Shown here piece by piece: positions 35,977 through 43,959 of a stretch of DNA of 56,569 nt; the first letter of the stretch is position 1; every line of letters starts with the position of its first letter. The stretch is taken from assembly GCF_019400985.1 (NCBI RefSeq), contig NZ_WTFF01000012.1, positions 1 through 56,569 of the forward strand. Direction: 5' to 3'. A model generated the notes under the pieces. That model saw only the letters and a program-made list of their open reading frames with translations, ran no database searches and was not told the origin of the DNA. A program made the position numbers and the translations under genes. Source of the DNA: Streptomyces bambusae. Its GTDB lineage: Bacteria; Actinomycetota; Actinomycetes; Streptomycetales; Streptomycetaceae.

Positions 35977-36828
35977 GTGAGCACAGACGGCACGGACGAG
36001 TCGAGCTGGGAACTCGATCCGGAGGACGAATCCGGGGCGGTGATCGCCACGGTCGGACGGCAGCTGAGAATGTGGCGGGAGGCGGGCGGATTCGACCGCG
36101 CACAGTTCGGGGCGCGCATGGGTTACAGCACGGAACTGCTCTACAAGATCGAGCGCGGCACACGCATTCCCCGCCCCGAATTCCTGGACAAGGCGGACGA
36201 GATCTTGGGCGCCAAGGGGAAGATCTCCGCGATGAAGGTGGACGTCCAAAAGGCCCGCTACCCCAAGAAGGTCAGGGATCTGGCCAAGTTGGAGGCCAAG
36301 GCGTTCGAGATCGGCGAGTACGCCGATGCCGTCGTGCCGGGCCTGCTTCAGACGGAGGAGTACGCCCGCGCACTGTACGCGCTACGTCGGCCTGCGTACG
36401 GGGAGGACGAGCTCGAACGGCTCGTCTCCGCGCAGATGGCCCGCCAGGACGTTATCCGCCAGCATCCGGCGCCGCTGCTGAACGTAGTGCAGGAAGAGGC
36501 AGTGCTACGGCGCCCCATCGGGGGCAAGATGGTGTTGCGCCGACAGTTGGAACACCTGTTGGACGTCGGCAGAAACGCAAGGCACGTCGAGATCCAGGTC
36601 ATGCCCACCAACGTGGAGGAGCACGCAGGTCTTGCTGGGTCGCTCCAGCTCATGCGGCTCAACGATGGAACAACGGTCGGGCACAACGAAGTTCAGCTGG
36701 TCAGCCGCGTAATCACGGAGCCAAAACACGTTCAGCTCCTGGAGATGCGCTATGGCATGATCCGAGCGCAGGCTCTCACGCCACGGGAGTCCCTGACGTT
36801 CATCGAGAAGGTGCTAGGGGAGACATGA
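35977..36828 (+). CDS. XRE regulator with DUF5753 domain (WhiJ/Scr1-like)
   Basis: 283 aa from GTG 35977, with CGGAGG upstream; the GTG at 35971 overlaps that site and is rejected. HTH at residues 25-80 (GRQLRMWREAGGFDRAQFGARMGYS, LLYKIERGTRIPRPE). DUF5753 (PF19054) from 105 to the end: ADAVVPGLLQTEEYARALYAL, LVSAQMARQ, LRRPIGGKMVLRRQLEHLL, VEIQVMPTNVEEHAGLAGSL. It overlaps the DUF397 gene (ATGA at 36825-36828). WhiJ-like proteins pair with such small DUF397 partners to control sporulation or antibiotic genes. Confidence 0.93.
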   Translation: MSTDGTDESSWELDPEDESGAVIATVGRQLRMWREAGGFDRAQFGARMGYSTELLYKIERGTRIPRPEFLDKADEILGAKGKISAMKVDVQKARYPKKVRDLAKLEAKAFEIGEYADAVVPGLLQTEEYARALYALRRPAYGEDELERLVSAQMARQDVIRQHPAPLLNVVQEEAVLRRPIGGKMVLRRQLEHLLDVGRNARHVEIQVMPTNVEEHAGLAGSLQLMRLNDGTTVGHNEVQLVSRVITEPKHVQLLEMRYGMIRAQALTPRESLTFIEKVLGET

Positions 36829-37088
36829 GCATCAAGCCATCAGTCGAGGACCTTTCCGCACTGGCGTGGGTCAAGAGCAGCCACAGCACCAACGACGGCC
36901 CCGATTGCGTAGAGGTCGCCTGGTTCAAGAGCAGCTACAGCAGCAACGACGGCCCTGCCTGCGTAGAGGTGGCTACGACCCCCGAAACGGTCCTCGTCCG
37001 CGACTCCAAGCGGCCCGCCCACGCCCACCTCACCCTCACCCCCACCGCCTGGTCCGGCTTCGTCGGCTTCGCGGCCGGGCGGGAGTAG
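36825..37088 (+). CDS. DUF397 protein with internal duplication
   Basis: 87 aa from ATG 36825, translationally coupled to the XRE gene. The DUF397 signature occurs twice in tandem: WVKSSHSTNDGPDCVEVA then WFKSSYSSNDGPACVEVA. It ends in VLVRDSKRP and TPTAWSGFVGFAAGRE. Typical DUF397 proteins carry one copy in 60-70 residues, so the 18-residue unit has been duplicated here (DNA level, about 36867-36971). These proteins act with the upstream XRE partner, in part like antitoxin/toxin-like pairs. Confidence 0.9.
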   Translation: MSIKPSVEDLSALAWVKSSHSTNDGPDCVEVAWFKSSYSSNDGPACVEVATTPETVLVRDSKRPAHAHLTLTPTAWSGFVGFAAGRE

Positions 37089-37111
37089 GCAGGTAGGGCG
37101 GTTCGGTCGCT

Positions 37112-37140
37112 CCGCGACCGGCCTGCGAGGCCGGTCGCGG
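37112..37140. terminator. terminator between DUF397 and acetyltransferase genes
   Basis: Perfect 12-bp stem CCGCGACCGGCC with TGCGA loop and exact complement, followed by a G-run. It serves both convergent genes. Confidence 0.85.
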
Positions 37141-37150
37141 GGGGGGCACG

Positions 37151-37639
37151 TCACGGGACATTTCCTTCCGCCGCTGGGTAGGCATGTTCGAGCTGATAGT
37201 GGACGAACCCGTCGTCGGCCCTGAGGCGCGTGAACCCCGCCTTGGTCAGCACTCTGCCCGAGGCGGGGTTGTCCGGATGGTGTTTCGCACCCAGGGATTC
37301 GAAGGCAGCGGTGGTGAAGGCGAAGGTGATGAGCTGCTGCACGGCCCCCGTTGCGTAGCCGCGTCCCCAGGTGTCTTCGCGGAAGACGTAGCTCACCCTT
37401 CCATGCGCGTTGGGACGGCGGTCGAGTTTGACGACGCCGACCAGATCCCCGCCGACGTCCACGCCAAGGACGTACTGCACGATCGGGTCGGCTGCCGCCC
37501 ATTCCTGTATCCGGATCACGTACTGCTCGGCTTCCGGCTCGGTCATCTCGGGCCGCATCAGGTACGTCACGGACGCCCCGCTGTAGATCCGGCGGACGGC
37601 CAGAGCGTCGGCCAGGGCGAGGGCGCGGAGCGCGGTCAC
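37151..37639 (-). CDS. GNAT acetyltransferase (last gene of coupled operon)
   Basis: 162 aa from GTG 37639, whose GTGA overlaps the TGA of the kinase-like gene. RimJ/RimL-like: ALALADALAVRRIYSGASVT, VSYVFREDTWGRGYATGAVQQLITFAF (acetyl-CoA loop) and ESLGAKHHPDNPASGRVLTKAGF. The substrate is unknown. Coupling shows it is co-expressed with the upstream kinase-like and small unknown genes, and its own frame is intact. Confidence 0.85.
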   Translation of the reverse strand: MTALRALALADALAVRRIYSGASVTYLMRPEMTEPEAEQYVIRIQEWAAADPIVQYVLGVDVGGDLVGVVKLDRRPNAHGRVSYVFREDTWGRGYATGAVQQLITFAFTTAAFESLGAKHHPDNPASGRVLTKAGFTRLRADDGFVHYQLEHAYPAAEGNVP

Positions 37640-38456
37640 GATGTGGTGTCCGCAGCGGTGAGGAACGCGGTCAGGGCCTCGGCGGTGGGGCGGTCCTCCG
37701 GCACCGGGGAGAGGCACGACCAGTGATCGTGTCCTCGAACTCGGGGAACGGCCAAGGCCGGGTGTCTTGCAAGGAGATGGTGGTGCCCTGCGCGATGGCC
37801 CACAGCTTCTCCATCCGGTCCGCATCGTCCTTGTAGTCGACGGGGCGGTGCCCGGTCCAGCACCAGAACAGGGACGCGCCCAGCCCCCAGACATCCGCGG
37901 CCGGCTCAGCTTGAATGTGCACGTCGTCGGAGGTGGCGAGGACGATGGCGGCGATCTCGGGGGCGGTGGTGTGGGTGAGCGCTCCTCGGTACGGGAGACG
38001 CGGCCCGTCGTCGGGGCCGCAGGCAAGGGCGTAGTCGATGAGCGCCGCGCGGCCGTCGGGCATGACGAGAGTATTGGTGGGCTGGACGTCGGCATGGGCC
38101 CATCCGGCGGCGTGCATGTGGGCCAGGCAATCGGCCCACGTGCGGGCGATGCCGAGGAGCCGCGGCCGCGTGTGGTGTCCGTCGCCGTCCCTGGCCGGGG
38201 CGAACGCCTTCCACAGCGGCTCGCCGTTGACCCAGCGCACCGCGAGCCATCGTCCGCCTTCCCAGGTTCCGGCGTCGACTCGGTAGCCGGGGCTCAGCAC
38301 GCCCCCGTGAATGAGCCGTACGAGGTGGTCATCCTCCTGTGCCATCTCGGCGGTCTTGTCGCGTGCGGTCTCGTCCTCGGGGCTGTTCGCCTTCAACGCG
38401 ACGGCTCCCCGGGGGCCTTTGATCTTCCATGCGCGCGAGCCGCGCCGGTCGCTCAA
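37636..38456 (-). pseudogene. protein-kinase-like gene, one-base frameshift near its 3' end
   Basis: Starts at TTG 38456 in a TTGA overlap with the previous gene. Kinase fold: AWKIKGPRGAVALKA (Lys strand), HADVQPTNTLV (catalytic HxDxxxxN), ALIDYALA in place of DFG, THTTAPEI and DVWGLGASLFWCWTG (residues 60-210). After PEFEDTIT, near 37718-37724, the frame breaks. The correct ending SCLSPVPEDRPTAEALTAFL continues one base out and stops at 37636, in a GTGA overlap with the acetyltransferase. One added base gives 273 aa. Without repair the product gains an unrelated tail. Sequencing error or true mutation cannot be separated here. Confidence 0.78.
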
Positions 38457-38768
38457 GAGCCGTGCCGTGCAGGCTCGCCGACGTGGCCCTTGATCCGGCT
38501 GAGGGCTTCATCGGGGGGAGGAAGAGCTTCGCCCATGTGCGGATCTCCGTCCAGTCGTTGGGGATGTGCTCGAAGACGTCGCGGCCGTCGTCGTCGGCCA
38601 CGGCGAGCGCGGCGGCCAGGTCGGGGGTCGCGTGGAGGGACAGTGGGCGGTCATCCGCTGGACGTACGCGGTGATGTCGATGGACCGCGGCCTGGTGGTG
38701 CTGGCCTCAACGAGGCGGAGCGCCCCGGCGGTCGGCCGGGACACTCCGTCGGTGTGCGTGAGGGTCAC
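38453..38768 (-). pseudogene. small unknown gene with two one-base gaps
   Basis: Starts at GTG 38768 (GTGA overlap with the upstream gene) and ends at TGA 38455-38453 (overlap with the kinase-like gene). The product reads VTLTHTDGVSRPTAGALRLV ... YVQRMTAH in one frame. It then reads SLHATPDLAAALAVADDD ... RTWAKLFLPP in a second, and DEALSRIKGHVGEPARHGS in a third. Breaks lie near 38636-38646 and in a run of six G (38513-38518). Adding one base at each gives 105 aa. I do not recognise the family. Confidence 0.7.
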
Positions 38769-39163
38769 CGAGTGGCCGGCGCGGCGTCGTCTCCGTCTCC
38801 GGTGGTGGGGCCGCAGTCCCATTCGGCCACGACGGTGCCCGTCTCCTTGTAGCGGACCACGGCCGCGTCGTCCACGTTGCCCTTGGCGTCGGTGAACCAG
38901 ACCTCGGGCAGCGGCCCGTACGCCTCCTCGTAGTCGGCGACCCAGGCGATCGGGCCGGCGCCGTTCATCTCGCTGTGCCCCAGGACGGTCCCGGCGTGCT
39001 CGGTACTGAACGCCTCATACTCGGGGGTGTCAAGCATCTGGTGCCATGCGGCGTCCACAGCCGGCGAGAGCATCTCGGCCGGGGCCTTCCCGTTCTCGAA
39101 CCGCCGCCCGGCAATGGCCAGGAAGCGGCCGAGTTCGCGACGCTCGATGGTGGTGCTGGACAT
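38765..39163 (-). CDS. unknown 132-aa protein, first gene of coupled operon
   Basis: ATG 39163 with GAGGAG upstream. AVDAAWHQMLDTPEYEAFS resembles the His-containing motif of glycine-rich-domain (GRDP-like) proteins, followed by HAGTVLGHSEMNGAG, WVADYEEAYGPLPEVWF and a Thr/Gly/Asp tail. It is intact, 132 aa, and coupled by GTGA to the next gene. With the kinase-like and GNAT genes it may form a small-molecule or peptide modification unit, but no precursor or substrate is visible. Confidence 0.65.
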   Translation of the reverse strand: MSSTTIERRELGRFLAIAGRRFENGKAPAEMLSPAVDAAWHQMLDTPEYEAFSTEHAGTVLGHSEMNGAGPIAWVADYEEAYGPLPEVWFTDAKGNVDDAAVVRYKETGTVVAEWDCGPTTGDGDDAAPATR

Positions 39164-39228
39164 GGTGGTGCTCCTCTCGACGGTGTTTCGAGTGGTGGTT
39201 GGTGGTGTATCCGCACCGGTCCGGCGAC

Positions 39229-39246
39229 AGCAGCGGGCCCGCTGCT
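39229..39246. promoter_or_regulatory. 18-bp perfect palindrome upstream of the coupled operon
   Basis: AGCAGCGGGCCCGCTGCT lies 66-83 bases upstream of the operon start at 39163. It is a candidate operator, or a terminator-like hairpin for the degenerate regulator upstream. The rest of 39164-39347 contains no gene. Confidence 0.4.
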
Positions 39247-39347
39247 TCGGGGGACCCGCCCGGCGGTCCTTCAGCCCCGAGCGGCACCCAACACGCTAAG
39301 GAGCGCCGCGCCTTGCCCTCAACGAGATTGCATGCCCTTGCACGGAT

Positions 39348-39879
39348 TCACCCGAGGGCCTCGATCGCGGACGTGATCAAGCGGGCGGCGTGTTCGCCGT
39401 GGACGGCCATGTTCGCCAGGTCGGCAAAGGCCCGTGCGTAGTCGGCGAGTTCGCGTGGCTGGGTGATGTTGATCTCTGGTGATGTACGGGGCGGTCTGCA
39501 GGAATCCGGGGACCACGTTGGAGACGTAGGTGCGGCAGAGGCGTGCCTGCTCGTGCAGGGTGTAGAAGTCCTCCTGCACCTTGCGCATTCCGTTGCGCTG
39601 GAGACGGCGCCACTCCAGGTACATCGACTCCACGGCGCGGTTGGTGGCGATGAGGTCGGCTGCTTGGTCGTCCGCGCCGCACACCGCGCACCAGAGGCGG
39701 ATGTCGAAGTCGGATGGCGGGGTTTTGGCGTTGATGATGCGGGAGGTCTTGGCGGCGTTCCACCCGCACCGGACAGCCAGCTCACTGCCTTTGAGCCCCG
39801 CGTCCTGCATCAGCTCACGCAGGCGGGCGGCAACCGCCTCCCGGGCGGCCTGGGCGCTGGAGGACGGCGACTTGGGCAT
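39348..39879 (-). pseudogene. degenerate Scr1-type XRE regulator
   Basis: ATG 39879. Residues 15-85 are a HTH (RLRELMQDAGLKGSELAVR, RIINAKTPPSDFDIRLWCAV), then the family linker SMYLEWRRLQRNGMRKVQ and the DUF5753 opening VVPGFLQTAPYIT. About 100 residues of the DUF5753 core are missing. After a one-base frame change near 39450 only its C-terminal helices remain (QPRELADYARAFADLANMAV, LITSAIEALG), ending at 39348. Shortened core plus frame change indicate a remnant. It follows the DUF6879 gene in the same direction, the usual order for this cassette. Confidence 0.72.
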
Positions 39880-39903
39880 GGGCGGGCTGTCCGGTGCTGC
39901 GGC

Positions 39904-40431
39904 TCAGACGGTGTACTGGTCGTGAGGGATGCCGCGCTCCCACACTGCCTCAAACGCGGCCGAGACCATCTTGACCACGTCGGGGTCCTCGTTGAATTCG
40001 TGTCCGGCCCAGTCGCCGTCACCGGTGAACCAGTGAAACAGCACCTGACGGTCGTCGATCAGCCATAGGTCGTTTCCCGGCAGCATGAGGTTCGAGGCTC
40101 GGCTTCGCGGAAGCCAGCGGACCAGCTCGCCGGCCGCCAGGTTCACAGGGGTGCCGGCGTGCTCGAACCGAATGTAGTCGGTGACCGGCTCGGAGACGAT
40201 GCGGGCCCGGCGCATCACGACCCCGCGTCCGACGGTCTCCCGGACCAGAGGCACCCAGCCGTTCCAGTCTGCTGTCGCGGGGTCCGCGTTGGGGTGGGTA
40301 CCCGTGTGCTTGAACTGCTCGAAGTCCGTGGCTTCGTCGCCGACAGCGTAGACGTCGCGCATCTCCAGGTGAACGGCAGTGTGCTCGGCACCGCGTAGCA
40401 GCTCAGCAAAGTCCGGCACGTTCTGCGTCAT
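39904..40431 (-). CDS. DUF6879 family protein
   Basis: 175 aa from ATG 40431. FAELLRGAEHTAVHLEMRDVY at the N-terminus, RRARIVSEPVTDYIRFEHAGT and LAAGELVRWLPRSRASNL in the middle, LWLIDDRQVLFHWFTGDG and AFEAVWERGIPHDQY at the end. The same blocks appear in the second copy at 47267. The family lies next to Scr1/WhiJ-type HTH genes, where it may be the effector partner, but its activity is unknown. It overlaps the upstream 87-aa gene by 29 bases. Confidence 0.88.
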   Translation of the reverse strand: MTQNVPDFAELLRGAEHTAVHLEMRDVYAVGDEATDFEQFKHTGTHPNADPATADWNGWVPLVRETVGRGVVMRRARIVSEPVTDYIRFEHAGTPVNLAAGELVRWLPRSRASNLMLPGNDLWLIDDRQVLFHWFTGDGDWAGHEFNEDPDVVKMVSAAFEAVWERGIPHDQYTV

Positions 40432-40666
40432 CGCACGCCTTCCTCAGGATCGGCACCATGCGTGCCGGGATGCGGATCAGGGTCTCGTGGTCCGGGATGC
40501 CGGTGTCGTGTCCCTCCACCCAGGCCGTACTGCTGATCTCGGCGGTGAGGGCCTCGTCAGCCTTCCACCCCTGGATCACCAGCTCGTGCTTCTCGCTGTC
40601 CACCCACACCGTCGGCGAACCGCCGCCCTGGGTATTGGGGTCCATCCCGACGAACCGTGGCGCCAT
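40403..40666 (-). CDS. 87-aa unknown protein coupled to DUF6879
   Basis: ATG 40666 with AGGGAGATCGTC upstream. Contains VGMDPNTQGGGSPTVWVDSE, ELVIQGWKADEALTAEISST and ETLIRIPARMVPILRKACDD, a small alpha/beta protein without a known motif. It overlaps the DUF6879 start by 29 bases, so the two are read together. It is the first gene of the DUF6879/HTH cassette. Confidence 0.72.
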   Translation of the reverse strand: MAPRFVGMDPNTQGGGSPTVWVDSEKHELVIQGWKADEALTAEISSTAWVEGHDTGIPDHETLIRIPARMVPILRKACDDAERAGLC

Positions 40667-40790
40667 GACGATCTCCCTTGTCCACCCGGTTGCGCTCCTT
40701 TGCACGTCCTCACCAATCGCAGGGCCGAAGGGCGGTCAAGAGCACATGAAGGCGGTGATGTTCGGGCAGACCTTCGGCCGGGCGAGGTAG

Positions 40791-40838
40791 GTCCCCACCG
40801 CCTGGTCCGGCTTCCTCGGCTTCGCGGGCGGGAGGTAG
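40791..40838 (+). pseudogene. C-terminal fragment of a DUF397 gene
   Basis: The 15 codons VPTAWSGFLGFAGGR-stop match the end of the DUF397 protein at 36825 (TPTAWSGFVGFAAGRE) at both DNA and protein level, and the flanking CGGCGGTTCGGTC is also shared. Nothing of the N-terminal part remains and a stop codon directly precedes it. The rest of 40667-40956 holds no gene. Confidence 0.6.
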
Positions 40839-40956
40839 TACGGCGGTTCGGTCAGCCCGCACCGGGCCCCCGGAGCCGGTCATGGTGAGCGCGCCGGGCG
40901 TCGAGCGCCTCGGCGCGGCTGGTAGCGCAGGGCGGGCGCCCGGGCCCCGGGCGGCC

Positions 40957-42258
40957 TCAGCCCGCGAGGTCGCGGATGAGCTGGCGGGCCACCGCCGCCC
41001 GGGCCGGAACCAGTTCGGCCGCGACCGCGGCGGCCCGTTCCTCGTCGTAGGCGACCTGCGCGGGCCGGGGCTCGCCCAGTGCCAGGCACTGCCGCCGCAG
41101 GTGCGTCGGCGGGTGCGTGTCGTCCACGCTGTGTCCGCGCCGCGCGGCGACCCGGAGCAGCCGCTCGTACTCGTGCCCGGGTACGGACGCCGCATGCGCG
41201 GCGATCCGCTCCCACAGGCCTTGCTCCGCGGCCTCCCGCGCGGCCCGGCCGGCGCTTCCGCCCGTCATCTGGGCGGCCACCGACTCCCGGCGCAGCTGGG
41301 CTTGGACCGAGTCCGCGACGAGCAGCCGGTCCATCAGATCCGTCGCGCCCTCGGTCGAACCGGCCCGCGCCGCGCTCATATCGGCCTGGTACTCGGCGCG
41401 CTGGGCAGCGCGCAGCGTCAGTTGGTCGAGGAGGACCAGCAAGCCGTACGCGGCGCAGCGCGGCAGATACGCCACGACGTTGAACAGCGAGTCCCAGATC
41501 GTGTGCGCGGGACTCGGGGCCAGCGTGTTCACCCACAGGGCCAGGGAGCGCAGCGCCCCGCTGATGATCAGCCCGTGCCGGGTGTCCCCGTTGGCGAAGT
41601 GCCCGAGCTCGTGGCCGAGCAGCGCCACCCGCTCCCGCGGGCCGAGGATCTCCCACAGCCCGAGGCCCAGGATCAGCACCCGGCGCTGGCGCAGTCCGTA
41701 CGCCGTCACAGCGGCGTTGACGTCGCCGCACACCACCACGGCGTGCACGCCGGCGGTGCCGGTGACGGCCGCCACCTCGTCGATCAGCTCGAACAGCTGG
41801 GGCGCGTCCGCCCGGTACAGCACGGGCCCGTCCTGCGGCAGCCGGCCCAGCCGCGGGCGCAGGCCGACGGCCACCACGAGCAGAACGAGGCCCTCGACCG
41901 GCTGGATCCCGGTCTCCCAGCCGAGCACGATCAGCAACAGCCCGGCCACCACCAGCGCCAAGGTGACGCCGTGCACGATCAGAGCGAGCCCGAGCGCGAG
42001 GAGCGCCGGCGCGGCGCGGCGCGGGCGGCCAGGGTCTCCGCCGGTCATCGCGGCGGCGAGCTGCTCTCCGTGCCGGCGCGCCAGGCGGCGGCGGGCCGCG
42101 GCGAGCCGGCCGGGCTCGGGGTCCGGGGCGCCGGGGTCGACGTTCCAGTCACATGCCGCGCACCAGACGACGAACCGCTCGTCGGTGGCCGTGAGGGCCT
42201 CCCCGCACTCGGGACACGCCTGTGCCCCCGGCGCTCGGACAGCCAGGTCCTGCTCCAT
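40957..42258 (-). CDS. M48-family membrane metalloprotease
   Basis: 433 aa from ATG 42258, behind AGGGAGGGAG. The N-terminus holds a zinc-ribbon pair (ACPECGEALTATDERFVVWC followed by AACDW). TM segments lie near residues 85-105 and 110-130 (LALGLALIVHGVTLALVVAG). The catalytic zinc motif is LLGHELGHFANGDTRHG (near 215), and EYQADMSAARAG near 310 supplies the third ligand. It is an HtpX/Ste24-type protease with a membrane anchor, probably in quality control. The added N-terminal zinc ribbon is a Streptomyces variation. Confidence 0.88.
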   Translation of the reverse strand: MEQDLAVRAPGAQACPECGEALTATDERFVVWCAACDWNVDPGAPDPEPGRLAAARRRLARRHGEQLAAAMTGGDPGRPRRAAPALLALGLALIVHGVTLALVVAGLLLIVLGWETGIQPVEGLVLLVVAVGLRPRLGRLPQDGPVLYRADAPQLFELIDEVAAVTGTAGVHAVVVCGDVNAAVTAYGLRQRRVLILGLGLWEILGPRERVALLGHELGHFANGDTRHGLIISGALRSLALWVNTLAPSPAHTIWDSLFNVVAYLPRCAAYGLLVLLDQLTLRAAQRAEYQADMSAARAGSTEGATDLMDRLLVADSVQAQLRRESVAAQMTGGSAGRAAREAAEQGLWERIAAHAASVPGHEYERLLRVAARRGHSVDDTHPPTHLRRQCLALGEPRPAQVAYDEERAAAVAAELVPARAAVARQLIRDLAG

Positions 42259-42478
42259 GATCTCCCTCCCTCGCGGTCCCCCCTGGGCCGCGGCCAGGGC
42301 AGCGTACCCGGCCCGGTGCGGGACCCGGCACCGCCCGGCCGTCCTCCTGCGGTAGGACGGCTCCTCCGCGGTACGGGGGAGCCGGGTCCGCTCACGGCTC
42401 GATGTGCGGCAACCCTCCTGGCTGCGATCTTCGTGGACGCAGGCCCCTGACAGGACAGACGAGACAGAGGACGACCAC

Positions 42479-43069
42479 ATGCATCCACTCCCGCCACACC
42501 CGCCACTCCCGCGCGTCGGCGAACCCGCAGCCCGCCCCGGACGGTTACGCGGCGCATGGCGGGCCGCCCACGAGCCCGTCGCCGGCGTCTCCCGGCGTCT
42601 GCGACTCACCGCCCTTGCCGTGGTGCTGGCCGTCCTGCCGTCCAGTCTGTGGAGGCTCCCCATCGCCTTCGACCATGGGAGGGGAATCGGCGAGCGGCTG
42701 TACGTCGTCTCCCTCTCGGTCCTGTCGGAGGCTTTCGCGTTCACGGCGTTCGGCCTGATCGCCCGGTGGGGCGAGGTGTTCCCGCGCTGGCTCCCGTTGG
42801 TGGGAGGCCGCCGGGTCCCGACGATGGCGGCGGTCGTTCCCGCCGCGATCGGGGCCACTCTCCTCACCGTCCTGTGGACCGTCCTCACTACCGTCACCCA
42901 GTTCATGGGCACGACGATCCGGGGCGACGCCCTCCCTGACGACTTCCCGGGCGAGGCCGGCGGCTGGGAGGGGGTCTGGTTCCACATCTGCTACGCGCCG
43001 CTGGTCCTGTGGGGCCCGCTCCTCGCCGTACTGACCGTCGCCTACTGGAAACGCCGCCGCGCGCTATGA
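42479..43069 (+). CDS. multi-TM membrane protein, unknown
   Basis: 196 aa from ATG 42479 with AGAGGACG upstream. After a Pro/Arg-rich N-terminus come TM segments LTALAVVLAVLPSSLWRL, LYVVSLSVLSEAFAFTAFGL, MAAVVPAAIGATLLTVLWTV and the final YAPLVLWGPLLAVLTVAYW. WGEVFPRWLPLVGGRRVP between helices 2 and 3 is recurrent in actinobacterial small membrane proteins of unknown role. It is divergent from the M48 gene. Confidence 0.75.
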   Translation: MHPLPPHPPLPRVGEPAARPGRLRGAWRAAHEPVAGVSRRLRLTALAVVLAVLPSSLWRLPIAFDHGRGIGERLYVVSLSVLSEAFAFTAFGLIARWGEVFPRWLPLVGGRRVPTMAAVVPAAIGATLLTVLWTVLTTVTQFMGTTIRGDALPDDFPGEAGGWEGVWFHICYAPLVLWGPLLAVLTVAYWKRRRAL

Positions 43070-43161
43070 CAAGCTCGCCGTCCGCTACGAGGCAACCGTG
43101 CTGACCGCAGTCCTTGATCAACGAGTGGCTGTGACGGGCAGCCTCCTGGGACCATGCCCCG

Positions 43162-43443
43162 GTGAACTCAGGACTCCCCGCCGGATGGACGATCGAGCGC
43201 GTGCGCGCTCTCTCCGGAGACCCCAGCGCCGTCTCGCTCTCCTCCGATCGGCTCGTAGTCCTTGAGGTTGCCGGTCAGGACGACTACGAACCGCTCCGGC
43301 CCGACGTGATTCTTGCGTTCCACGAGTTGTGCCTCGTGAGGGACGACGGTGAGTGGTTCATAGGGCAGCTCGACGATGACGGCTCAGTGATCTGCTGGGC
43401 CTCCTACGGATCTGACCTGGCCGAGGCCATCAACGGTCTCTGA
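43162..43443 (+). CDS. 93-aa unknown protein
   Basis: GTG 43162; no strong ribosome-binding site. Acidic protein: AGWTIERVRALSGDPSAVSL, VVLEVAGQDDYEPLRPDVIL, LVRDDGEWFIGQLDDDGSVI, CWASYGSDLAEAINGL. It resembles small immunity-type or SUKH-like proteins only in composition. Its third-codon bias is weaker than its neighbours', which suggests an accessory origin. No function is assigned. Confidence 0.55.
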   Translation: MNSGLPAGWTIERVRALSGDPSAVSLSSDRLVVLEVAGQDDYEPLRPDVILAFHELCLVRDDGEWFIGQLDDDGSVICWASYGSDLAEAINGL

Positions 43444-43538
43444 ACGACATTCCGCATCTCCAGCCACTTTCGATACACGGCCTGAGCTTGTTCTTTATCT
43501 TCTGGCGCTCCTGATGTGGTGCGGGCAGAGTGGGCGGC

Positions 43539-43892
43539 ATGACAGACCGTTCTGACTCTGTTCCCGCGGATGTGGATGATCGCCAGGCCATGGAGCACAT
43601 CCTCGGTCGTCCCTTGAGCCAGACATGGCCGACGGGTGCATTGGCACCGGGTACCCGAGTCACGGTCGTTCGGGACCCGTGCTGGGACGGCCCTTGGCAG
43701 GTCGAGTTTCCCGGAACGATCGATGCTATGGGTGCACCCGTGCCCAACGAACATGCCCAGGCGCTCAGTGGCGAGCTTCTGTACTGGGTCACCTTTGACG
43801 CGCCGCAGTACGACAGCAACGGGGATGGCCCCTATCGCAAGGCCCAGGTCTGGGGTCGGTACCTGCGGACGGAGCCTGAGCCGGCAGTGTAG
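43539..43892 (+). CDS. small conserved Streptomyces protein
   Basis: 117 aa from ATG 43539. RQAMEHILGRPLSQTWPTGA, GTRVTVVRDPCWDGPWQVEF, PGTIDAMGAPVPNEHAQALS, GELLYWVTFDAPQYDSNGDG and PYRKAQVWGRYLRTE are blocks I recall from a widespread Streptomyces protein of SH3-like beta composition, sometimes annotated as FeoA-like. The true role is unknown. It stands alone just before the transposase remnant. Confidence 0.7.
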   Translation: MTDRSDSVPADVDDRQAMEHILGRPLSQTWPTGALAPGTRVTVVRDPCWDGPWQVEFPGTIDAMGAPVPNEHAQALSGELLYWVTFDAPQYDSNGDGPYRKAQVWGRYLRTEPEPAV

Positions 43893-43959
43893 GGATGCAG
43901 CAGGTCATGTTGCCGCGCTCGAATCGTCCGTCGAACTAGATCGCTCGACTGGGCATTCG

